Both the position numbers and the translations under genes were made by a program. From contig JAWZSN010000005.1 of the NCBI GenBank assembly GCA_033875255.1, positions 1 to 64,000 of the forward strand: a DNA stretch of 64,000 nucleotides. The letters are read 5' to 3'. Below, in pieces: positions 1 to 7,087 of the stretch. The notes under the pieces were generated by a model. It ran no database searches. It was given only the letters and a program-made list of their open reading frames with translations, and was not told where the DNA came from. Position 1 is the first letter of the stretch. Each line of letters opens with the position of its first letter. Source of the stretch: Marinimicrococcus sp033875255 (lineage in GTDB: Bacteria > Pseudomonadota > Alphaproteobacteria > Geminicoccales > Geminicoccaceae).

Positions 1-348
1 GGAACGGATCGACCAATGGGTGGCATCCGTCGGCGTCGTGCTCAGCGTGCGCTCGATGACCCCGGCCACCTGAGCGTCCGACACCGTACGGGGCCGGCCG
101 GGACGATACTCGTCGATGAGACCTTCGCTCCGGTCCTTGACGAACCGCCTGCGCCACTTACCCCCCGTGTGCTCATGCACCCCGAGCCGCGCGGCGACCT
201 CTTTGCTCTGAAGGCCCTCGGCACAGAGCAGGATCATCCGGCACCGGTCGGACAGCGAGCGCGCGGCCTTGTGACGCCGCACCGGAGCCTCGAGAAAACC
301 GCGCTTCTCGGAGCTCAGAACCACTTCATCCGCCAGCCGGCCTGCCAT
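1..348 (-). CDS. IS630-family transposase, N-terminal part (runs off window)
   Basis: This reading frame stays open to the window edge and starts at the ATG complementary to 346-348, giving 116 codons. The product begins MAGRLADEVVLSSEKRG and carries a winged-helix/helix-turn-helix region (LCAEGLQSKEVAARLGV) followed by a basic linker RPGRPRTVSD, the usual N-terminal layout of IS630/Tc1-type transposases. The DDE catalytic domain would lie outside the window, so completeness cannot be judged. It differs from the other IS630-like remnants in this window and sits next to IS5 and IS630 debris, so the left edge is an IS-rich junction. Confidence 0.75.
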   Translation of the reverse strand, partial: MAGRLADEVVLSSEKRGFLEAPVRRHKAARSLSDRCRMILLCAEGLQSKEVAARLGVHEHTGGKWRRRFVKDRSEGLIDEYRPGRPRTVSDAQVAGVIERTLSTTPTDATHWSIRS

Positions 349-479
349 CGCACCATCCTCCCGAGGCCCCTCGGATCAATGAGGCGAAGTACAGGTCCAG
401 ATGACTAGGTGCTCGTCTCGAAGCGGATGCGCGGTCCGCGTTACTTTCTGCCCATGGCGGCATCGATGCCCGATGGACG

Positions 480-800
480 ATCAGGGAGGGCCGCGCGAAG
501 CGCAGCGGCGCCGGCGGGATGCCGGCGGGGGGCGAGCTCGCCGTGCCGGCAGTCGGCTGCAAGAGCCAGGCCGGCATCGACTGGCGCCACCGCCTGATCC
601 GCCGCTGGTCGCTGACCAAGGCCGCCGCGCACGACAGCCGGCCGTTCGAAGGCCTGCCCGATCCCGCCGACAAGGCCCAAAACATCACCGCCACGGCGAA
701 GTGCGGCCGCATCGCGACGGCTCAGTTCCGCAAGCCCAAGGGTCGGCCGCTCGCGGCACGGCACGCCGGGGCCATCGCCGCCTGCCCGGTGGTGCGCTCC
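480..800 (+). pseudogene. IS5-family transposase remnant
   Basis: A short stretch on the plus strand reads like the middle of an IS5-type DDE transposase: the segment GIDWRHRLIRRWSLTKAAAHD followed by SRPFEGLPDP matches the typical pattern of a D-RRHxLIRRW-V-xxxxHDS motif. There is no N-terminal part and the C-terminal catalytic region decays after KPKGRPLAARHAG. No intact start, stop or terminal repeats are visible. This is a fossil fragment that forms part of the IS cluster left of the acetyltransferase gene. Family assignment is by motif recognition only. Confidence 0.45.
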
Positions 801-877
801 GCCAACGGCGAACGAGGCTCTCCGAAGTGTCCAGTTGCCGGGTTTTGGTTGTGGTCGCCGTCACCGTCCCCCATTTG

Positions 878-1498
878 ATGATCATGAAGATTGTTGTCGC
901 CGACGCGCTGCCGTTACGGGCCAAGCAGGCCGACTTCTCATTCGAGATCGATAGTCGGATCGTAGCTCCGTTCGATGCGGTGCCATTCCGCACCGAGATG
1001 CTGCCTTCACGACAAAAGGTCTACGGGCTGGACGAAGATCTTTTTGAGCCTCGCGACAGCAGGAATGCTGGGCTTTTCGTAGCCGGGGAAGGAGAGACGA
1101 TCGCTGGCTATGTCGCGATCAGTCGAGCATGGAACAAGTGTGCTGAGATCGTCGACATTGCCGTAGCGCGACCATTCCGTGGCCGCGGTCTCGCAACTTC
1201 GCTAATGAACACGGCAGCTCTCTGGGCGCACGAAGTGGGCTTGCACACAATGCGCCTGGAGACCCAGACCACCAATGTCGCAGCCTGCCGATTCTACCAG
1301 CATTACGGCTTCATGCTCGGTGGATACGACAGATACTTGTACCGCGGCCTGGGTCCTGAAATCGCTCAGGATATCGCGCTGTTCTGGTACCTGCATGATG
1401 CAACCGATCGCTGGTGTGAAACGGCGCCGGAGCCGGCGCGCCCGGCGCCACGCCACGTCAGGCGGGTCACGCTCCGCGGCGATCAGCGTTCTTTTTGA
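878..1498 (+). CDS. GNAT acetyltransferase resembling streptothricin acetyltransferase (Sat)
   Basis: A 206-residue GNAT protein whose core resembles streptothricin N-acetyltransferases, which acetylate the beta-lysine amine of streptothricin with acetyl-CoA. Supporting segments are the motif A region VARPFRGRGLATSLM (R-G-x-G-x-A), RLETQTTNVAACRFYQHYGF, and the family-like tail of the form GLGPEIAQDIALFWYL. ATG at 878 is chosen (a second ATG is at 884). The natural end should be near codon 180 (about 1414): the last roughly 27 codons are antisense IS630 sequence, so the C-terminus has been extended by an IS junction. Base composition is clearly lower in GC than its surroundings and it is enclosed by IS debris, both signs of transfer. 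Substrate is inferred; another small amine is possible. Confidence 0.7.
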   Translation: MIMKIVVADALPLRAKQADFSFEIDSRIVAPFDAVPFRTEMLPSRQKVYGLDEDLFEPRDSRNAGLFVAGEGETIAGYVAISRAWNKCAEIVDIAVARPFRGRGLATSLMNTAALWAHEVGLHTMRLETQTTNVAACRFYQHYGFMLGGYDRYLYRGLGPEIAQDIALFWYLHDATDRWCETAPEPARPAPRHVRRVTLRGDQRSF

Positions 1499-1660
1499 AG
1501 CCCGGCGGCACCTCCGTGCACGAAGGTGCATACCGTGCGGCAGTCGACGCGCCGCCCACGCTCCACCAGCGTTGCCGCATGCCCATCGCGGATCTTGCAT
1601 GATCTCGCGAATCATGGCGATCCCCGCCGGCTCGGCCGAGCTTACGCCGCTGTGAGATCC
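1425..1660 (-). mobile_element. IS630-family remnant (internally deleted)
   Basis: Reading the minus strand, the stretch TLIAAERDPPDVAWRRARR is the same conserved segment found in the degraded IS630 element at 47.97 kb (ALIATERDRRDVAWRRARR). The non-coding sequence near 1590-1650 also matches the segment near 46.49-46.54 kb base for base over most positions (a CTCGGCCGA...GGGAT...CCATGAT pattern). The transposase start and most of the catalytic domain are missing. It therefore represents the left part of an element of the same type, deleted internally, with its edge forming the 3' end of the acetyltransferase gene. Confidence 0.55.
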
Positions 1661-2156
1661 GGAGCAGGGCTGCGCTTTACTTTCGCGGCCGAAGGGCCGG
1701 CCGATCCCGGGGCCGCACCGGCACGCCGATTGCGCCCGCTCCGAGATGCGCTCGGCCGTGGAGGACGTGCTCGCCGGGCAGAACGCGCAAACGGGCCTGC
1801 CCATGCGTACCGTCGCCCTCGTCAGGGCGCGCGTCGAGATGGCATGGTCGACTTCCCCTGCAGTATGCGCCGCCTGATCCCGCTCGACACCCGACATGCG
1901 AGCTCCTGAGGGGCGACCCGACGGAACGCCGGGCGCTGGCCCGAGAGCGCGCCGATCAAACGGTCCGATCGGGTCGTCGATCGGCGCAGGCAAGACGCAG
2001 CGCGCCGCGCCGCAAGCGGCTCCGCTTCGGACGGCCGGGCAGCGGGCCGGGCGCGGTCGCCGCGGCGGCGTCAACGGAGTCGCAGCCTGCGGAGCCGGGG
2101 GCGGCGCCGGCTCATCGGGCGTTTCCGCGCCACGCGACTTTCACCGGCGAGGTGCT
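1661..2156. other. Intergenic stretch with no recognisable gene
   Basis: About 500 bases between the IS630 remnant and the end of nrdB. Several reading frames are open because of high GC content, but none gives a protein-like sequence or a recognisable domain. I see no terminator with a T-tract for nrdB. Confidence 0.4.
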
Positions 2157-3257
2157 TCAGCCGTGGTCCTGCCGCGCCGCCCGGCGGCGCTCGAAGGTGG
2201 CCCACACGCCCTCGCTGCCGTCCCAGCTGCCGCGGGTGGCCGCCTTGGAATATTCGGTGGCGCGCTGCTCGAAGAAGTTCGCGTGCTCGACGCCGTTGAG
2301 GATCTCGACGAGCCAGGGGAGCGGATGCGGCCGGAGCTGCTCGTAGCCGCCCTCGTGCCGGCGGAAGAAGCCGAACACGGTGGGCAGACGGAGCTGGGCC
2401 AGGCGCCAGTCGGCGATGTAGCGGACATAGGCGTGGATATCCTCCGCCCGCATGCCTTCCATTGGTCCCATGGCAAAGGCGAGGTCGACGAACCGTTCCT
2501 CGAGCCCGACCATGGTGCGGGCAACGTCGACAATATCGTCGCGCACCGCCGGGGTCACCGCGCCGGTCTCGGCGTTCCACTCGTGGAACAGGCGGATCAG
2601 TCCCTCGCAATGCAGGCTCTCGTCGCGCACCGACCAGCTCACGATCTGGCCCATGCCGTTCATCTTGTTGTGGCGCGGGAAGTTGAGGAGCATGGCGAAG
2701 CTGGCGAAGAGCGCCATGCCCTCGGTGAAGGCGCCGAACATGGCCAGCGTGCGCGCCACGTCGCCCACCGTGTCGACGCCGAAGGTGTGCATGTAGTCGG
2801 CCTTCTCGCACATCTCGGCATAGTCGCGGAAAGCCTCGAACTCGCTCTCCGGCATACCCACGGTCTTGAGGAGCAGCGCATAGGCGTCGATGTGAACCGT
2901 CTCCATGTTGGTGAAGGCGGCCATCATCATCTGGATGGCGAGCGGCTGGAAGATCGGGATGTAACGCTTGAGGTAGTTGTCGCCGACCTCGATGTCGGAC
3001 TGGGTGAAGAAGCGGAAGATCTGGGTGAGGAGGTTGCGCTCGCTACCGGTCACCCGCTCCGAGGTCCAGTCCTTGATGTCGCCGCCGAGCGGGACTTCCT
3101 CGCCCATCCAGTGGGTCTGCTGCTGGCGCTTCCAGAACTCGTAGGCCCAGCCATAGCGGTTGATGTCGTAGGTGCCGCTCGATTGGAGCAGGCCGACGCG
3201 GCCCGTGCCGATGAGGGTCTTGGGATCGAGCGCGGAGAGATCGAGGGTGGCGGCCAT
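2157..3257 (-). CDS. nrdB: Ribonucleotide reductase class Ia, beta subunit
   Basis: The 366-residue radical-generating subunit of class Ia ribonucleoside-diphosphate reductase, which passes a radical to NrdA for conversion of NDPs to dNDPs in the cytoplasm. The diiron ligands are all present at family spacing: D88, E119 and H122 (in NMETVHIDAY), E179 (GAFTEGM), E213 and H216 (RDESLHCEG). The radical tyrosine is Y126, four residues after H122, so this is a tyrosyl-radical enzyme and not a radical-lacking variant. It lies 52 bases downstream of nrdA on the same strand and is probably co-transcribed with it from the riboswitch-bearing leader. Confidence 0.95.
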   Translation of the reverse strand: MAATLDLSALDPKTLIGTGRVGLLQSSGTYDINRYGWAYEFWKRQQQTHWMGEEVPLGGDIKDWTSERVTGSERNLLTQIFRFFTQSDIEVGDNYLKRYIPIFQPLAIQMMMAAFTNMETVHIDAYALLLKTVGMPESEFEAFRDYAEMCEKADYMHTFGVDTVGDVARTLAMFGAFTEGMALFASFAMLLNFPRHNKMNGMGQIVSWSVRDESLHCEGLIRLFHEWNAETGAVTPAVRDDIVDVARTMVGLEERFVDLAFAMGPMEGMRAEDIHAYVRYIADWRLAQLRLPTVFGFFRRHEGGYEQLRPHPLPWLVEILNGVEHANFFEQRATEYSKAATRGSWDGSEGVWATFERRRAARQDHG

Positions 3258-3309
3258 GGGGCACTCGCGAGCATGGGGCGTAGGGAAGGCGAGGACGGGT
3301 GCTGCCGGC

Positions 3310-5169
3310 CTACTGGCAGGCGAGGCACTCCTCGTAATCGGCCGGGGCGGCAGTAGCGGAATGCTGCGCCTCTTCCAGCCGGCCGGCGAAGGCGGCGCGC
3401 TGCAGCGACTTGGAGCGGCAGTAATAGAGGCTCTTCACGCCCCGCTCCCAGGCTGTCCAGTGCAGCATGTGGAGGTCCCACTTCTCGATGTCGGAGGGCA
3501 GATAGAGGTTGAGGGACTGGCTCTGGCAGAGCAGCTTCGCGCGGTCGCCGGCGAGCTCGACGAGCCAGCGCTGGTCGATCTCGAAGGCGGTGCGGAAGAC
3601 CGCCTTCTCGTGCTCGCTCAGCATCTCCAGATGCTGCACCGAGCCGTCATGCTCGAGGATCGACTCCCAGACCTCGGGCCGGTCGGCGCCGCGGGCGGCG
3701 AGCAGGCGTGCCAGATGGGGATTCCTCACCGAGAACGCGCCCGAGAGGGTCTTGTGGGTGTAAATATTGGCCGGCACCGGCTCGATGCAGGCGCTGGTGC
3801 CGCCGCAGATGATGCTGATCGAGGCGGTGGGCGCGATGGCGAGCTTCGCGCTGAAGCGCTCCATCACGCCGCGCTCGGCGGCATCGGGGCAGGGTCCCCG
3901 CTCGGCGGCGAGCTGCCGCGAGGCGGCGTCGGCCTCCTCCCGGACCTTGCGGAACATCCTCATGTTCCACGATTTCGCCATGGCGCTCTCGAAGGGAATG
4001 CCGCGCGCCTGGAGGAAGGAGTGGAAGCCCATGACGCCCAGCCCCACCGAGCGCTCGCGCATCGCCGAGTAGCGGGCCCGCGCCATGCTGTCGGGGGCGG
4101 TGTCGATGAAGTGCTGGAGGACGTTGTCGAGGAAGCGCAGCACGTCCTCGACGAGGCCGGGTGCTGCCTCCCACTCCTCCCAGGTCTCGAGGTTGAGCGA
4201 GGCCAGGCAACACACGGCGGTACGGCGCCCGCCACGGTGGTCCAGGCCGGTCGGCAGGGTGATCTCGCTGCACAGGTTGGAGGTGCGTACCTCGAGGCCG
4301 AGCTCGCGCTGGTGCGCCGGCATCGCGCGGTTCACCGTGTCGATGAACAGGAGATACGGCTCGCCGGTCTGCAGGCGGTTCTCGAGGAGGCGTTGCCAGA
4401 GCTGCCGCGCGTCGACCTCGCGCACCGCGTCCCCCGTCTTGGGGCTCAAGAGCGCGAATGGCCTCCCCTCGGCCACCGCCTCCATGAACGCGTCGGTGAC
4501 CGCTACTCCGTGATGGAGGTTCAGCGCTTTGCGGTTGAAGTCGCCGGACGCCTTGCGGATCTCGAGGAACTCCTCGATCTCCGGGTGGTGGATGTCGAGA
4601 TAGACGGCGGCCGAGCCGCGCCTGAGCGAGCCCTGGCTGATCGCCAAGGTGAGCCCGTCCATGACGTGGACGAAGGGAATGATGCCCGAGGTCTCGCCCG
4701 AGCCCTTCACCTGCTCGCCGATCGAGCGCACGCCGCTCCAGCAGGTGCCGATCCCGCCGCCATTGGCAGCCAGCCAGACATTCTCGTTCCAGGTCTCGAC
4801 GATGCCCTCCAGCGTATCGGGCACCTCGTTGAGGAAGCAGGAGATCGGCAGGCCGCGGGTCGTGCCGCCATTGCTCAAGATGGGCGTGGCCGGCATGAAC
4901 CACAGCCGCGACATGGCATCATAGAGCCGCTGGGCGTGGCCCTCGTCGTCGGCGAAGGCGCAGGCCACGCGCGCGAACATGTCCTGGAAGCTCTCACCCG
5001 CGAGCAGGTAGCGATCCTGCAGCGTGGCCTTGCCGAAGGCGGTCAAAAGCGCGTCGCGGCTTCGCTCCAGGCGCAGGGCCGCCGGCGTGACGGGACGGCG
5101 CTCATGCGGTGCTGCGGCGAAGGCCGGCGGTGCGGCGGGACGGTCGAGAAGATCGGTAGCTGCAGACAT
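3310..5169 (-). CDS. nrdA: Ribonucleotide reductase class Ia, alpha (catalytic) subunit
   Basis: A 619-residue catalytic subunit reducing ribonucleoside diphosphates. Visible active-site elements are PISCFLNEV (redox cysteine), SNLCSEITLPT (N-x-C-x-E radical/proton-transfer residues), a later partner cysteine region AVCCLASLNLE, and a C-terminal pair in EECLACQ that shuttles electrons from thioredoxin or glutaredoxin. The protein goes almost directly into the catalytic barrel, so an N-terminal ATP-cone is not evident and dATP activity control may be absent. The start MSAATDLL at 5169 is preferred to an upstream in-frame ATG that would add a non-conserved leader. A cobalamin riboswitch lies about 120 bases upstream, so expression is expected to fall when B12 is plentiful. 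Confidence 0.93.
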   Translation of the reverse strand: MSAATDLLDRPAAPPAFAAAPHERRPVTPAALRLERSRDALLTAFGKATLQDRYLLAGESFQDMFARVACAFADDEGHAQRLYDAMSRLWFMPATPILSNGGTTRGLPISCFLNEVPDTLEGIVETWNENVWLAANGGGIGTCWSGVRSIGEQVKGSGETSGIIPFVHVMDGLTLAISQGSLRRGSAAVYLDIHHPEIEEFLEIRKASGDFNRKALNLHHGVAVTDAFMEAVAEGRPFALLSPKTGDAVREVDARQLWQRLLENRLQTGEPYLLFIDTVNRAMPAHQRELGLEVRTSNLCSEITLPTGLDHRGGRRTAVCCLASLNLETWEEWEAAPGLVEDVLRFLDNVLQHFIDTAPDSMARARYSAMRERSVGLGVMGFHSFLQARGIPFESAMAKSWNMRMFRKVREEADAASRQLAAERGPCPDAAERGVMERFSAKLAIAPTASISIICGGTSACIEPVPANIYTHKTLSGAFSVRNPHLARLLAARGADRPEVWESILEHDGSVQHLEMLSEHEKAVFRTAFEIDQRWLVELAGDRAKLLCQSQSLNLYLPSDIEKWDLHMLHWTAWERGVKSLYYCRSKSLQRAAFAGRLEEAQHSATAAPADYEECLACQ

Positions 5170-5293
5170 CGGCAGACCCCATCGCGATGAGGGCCGGGCC
5201 GAGCGGACGCGTGTGCCGAAAGCCGCGGGCGCCATGGCGCGCGGCTCGACATGCGACCCCTTCGGTGCACCCCGCCCGAGGACGTTCACGAAC

Positions 5294-5482
5294 CGTTACG
5301 GCAGGTCTCCTGGCTCGCGGGTCAGCGCCTGCCGCCTGGCCTTCCCGGCACGTCTTGCGCCAGTGGCCCGGATCGGCGGCAGGCTCGCCGCTCACAGTTG
5401 CGGGGGCAGCCCCGGGATTGCCGAGAATGGCGCACCGGGTTCCCTCTTAGCCCTACATCTTGCGATGTGAGGGGCCGTAACG
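5294..5482 (-). promoter_or_regulatory. Cobalamin (AdoCbl-type) riboswitch upstream of nrdAB
   Basis: Read on the minus strand, all hallmark blocks occur in order. A 5' P1 arm CGTTACGGC is followed by GGGAACCCGGTGCG and then CCCGGGGCTGCCCCCGCAACTG. After that come GCCACTG, a GGGAAGGCC block, and finally the B12 box GAGCCAGGAGACCTGCCG. The 3' P1 arm GCCGTAACG is perfectly complementary to the 5' arm (9 bp, 5294-5302 with 5474-5482). The aptamer is on the same strand as nrdA and nrdB. In other bacteria this class represses B12-independent isozymes when cobalamin is available. A GC-rich imperfect hairpin between the aptamer and the nrdA start may be the expression platform. Confidence 0.95.
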
Positions 5483-5677
5483 AGGTAGATATTGCGTTGA
5501 CGAGGGGCTCACCGTCAAGGGCGCCACGCGCATGCGCGGGATGCGAGGGATCGTCGATTCAGCCTCTTGCGCGGGCGGATCCGGGCCTGTGCGGGCTCAT
5601 CGCGGGGGCATGCGTGCAAGGCACGGCCCGGCGAGCAGGGCGGGAAAAGAGGGCGCCGCGCTCCTTCGCGCCCGGCT

Positions 5678-6136
5678 TCAGCCGGCCAGGTCGGCGCGGC
5701 AGAGATCGAGCACGAGGCGCAGCTCGCCTCGCGGGGTGCGGCCGGTCTCGCGCCAGCCGTGCGCCTGGTAGAAGCCGGCGGCGCGGGTGCCGGGGCCGGT
5801 GGTCAGGACCGCGCTGCCGGCGCCTTGCGCGCGCAGCCAGGCGAGCGCCCGGAGCAGAAGGGCGCTGCCGATCCCGCAGCCTTCCATGTCGGGCAGGACG
5901 AAGAGCGCCCAGATCTGCGGCGGGGCAGGGCGGGCGATGGTGAAGCCCACTGCCCTGCCTTCGGCCTCGGCGAGAAGGCCGCCGCCTTCCGCCAGTGCTT
6001 CCAGGACCAGCGCGTCGGGCAGGCTCGCCCGGCTCTCCAGGCGGTTCTCGCGCACGGCGAAGCGGATCGAGAAGAGCGTCTCGAGATCGGCGTCGACGGC
6101 GCGGCGGGTCACGAGCTGGGGCGGGCGCTGCGGCAT
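5678..6136 (-). CDS. GNAT family N-acetyltransferase
   Basis: A 152-residue single-domain GNAT protein. The acetyl-CoA pyrophosphate loop is in the LPDMEGCGIGSALL segment (motif A, x-G-x-G), and the C-terminal GFYQAHGWRETG matches the motif B region. The N-terminal TRRAVDADLETLFSIRF is the typical first strand and helix. It is monocistronic by spacing, between the nrdA leader and the pilus operon. The substrate cannot be told from sequence. Confidence 0.8.
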   Translation of the reverse strand: MPQRPPQLVTRRAVDADLETLFSIRFAVRENRLESRASLPDALVLEALAEGGGLLAEAEGRAVGFTIARPAPPQIWALFVLPDMEGCGIGSALLLRALAWLRAQGAGSAVLTTGPGTRAAGFYQAHGWRETGRTPRGELRLVLDLCRADLAG

Positions 6137-6181
6137 GGGCCGAAGATAGGCTTCTTCCTCCGGCGGGCCAGCCCGGACGGC

Positions 6182-7087
6182 TCAGGGGGCCGGCACGATG
6201 CTGATCGTGATCTCGTCGCGGTAGAGGCCGGCCCGCTTCGAGCCAGTATCACCGATGGTGACGGCGAACGGCAGGGACGTGCCGGCGAGCGTGGTGGGCT
6301 CGTGGGGGCCGACGGTGGAGGGGAAGCTCAAGAGCAGCCCGTCGAGTGTCGCCTCGTAGTCGACCGTCCACTGGTCGTAGGGCGCATCGAGGCGCATCCG
6401 GCCATCATGTTCCGACAGCACCGTGAGCTCGTAGCGCTGGTTGCTGCGGACCTCGATCTGCACCTCGCGCCGCGCGCCGGTGACGAGCGTGCCGAAGTCC
6501 ATGGTGTAGGCATAGGGCGCGGTGACGTCGGCGCCAGCCAGGTTCATGCCCATGCTGCTCACGACGGTCGCCTGGAGCGTCAGCGTCTTGCTGTCCAGCA
6601 TGCTGGCAGCACCGGCCTCGTAGAGCCGGAGCTCCACCGTGTCGGCGCGCGCTCCCGGCGTCACGATCTGGCCGCGCCCGAGGCGCCAGCGCCAGGTGAG
6701 GGAGGCCTCGTCGCCCTGGGCGAGGGGGCCGGTCTCGAGATAGCGCTCCGGTGCGGAGGTGGCGAGCCGGTCGTCGAGGAGTGGCGTGTCGTCCTCCTCG
6801 GTGAGTGTGTAGGCGAGATCGCCGCCGAGCGTCGCCGGATCCGCCGGCTGGCGCTGGAAGGCGAGGCGAAAGCTGCAGGTCTCGCTGCCGGTGTTGCGCA
6901 CCCGCAGCGTCCGGTCGAGAACCTGGTCGGCGGCCGCGAACGGATCGTAGTCCGTGGTCGGCGCAAGCCCGCTATCGACCACGATGCCGAGGCAGGCGGC
7001 AGCGGTGGGGGCAGCCTGCGCCAGCGAGGCTGCGAGCACGGCCAGGGGCAGGAGGCGGCGGGCAGTCCGCATGATCGGGGACCTCAT
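6182..7087 (-). CDS. Spore-coat-U/fimbrial domain protein, probable pilus tip adhesin
   Basis: About 301 residues with a signal peptide (hydrophobic LLPLAVLAASLAQA then APTAAAC) followed by two beta-rich domains. The C-terminal half resembles the spore coat U (SCPU) fold of archaic Csu-type pilins. As the last gene of the operon and the largest pilin-like protein, it fits the two-domain tip adhesin position (CsuE-like). The ATG at 7087 overlaps the usher stop in an ATGA. A second ATG at 7072 with a GAGG upstream is an equally good start. The tip role is inferred from position and size. Confidence 0.7.
   Translation of the reverse strand: MRSPIMRTARRLLPLAVLAASLAQAAPTAAACLGIVVDSGLAPTTDYDPFAAADQVLDRTLRVRNTGSETCSFRLAFQRQPADPATLGGDLAYTLTEEDDTPLLDDRLATSAPERYLETGPLAQGDEASLTWRWRLGRGQIVTPGARADTVELRLYEAGAASMLDSKTLTLQATVVSSMGMNLAGADVTAPYAYTMDFGTLVTGARREVQIEVRSNQRYELTVLSEHDGRMRLDAPYDQWTVDYEATLDGLLLSFPSTVGPHEPTTLAGTSLPFAVTIGDTGSKRAGLYRDEITISIVPAP

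Noticed and set aside
1202..2074. A 290-codon minus-strand frame left of nrdB
   Set aside because: Its only recognisable part is the IS630 fragment; the rest is low-complexity Arg/Ala sequence without a domain.
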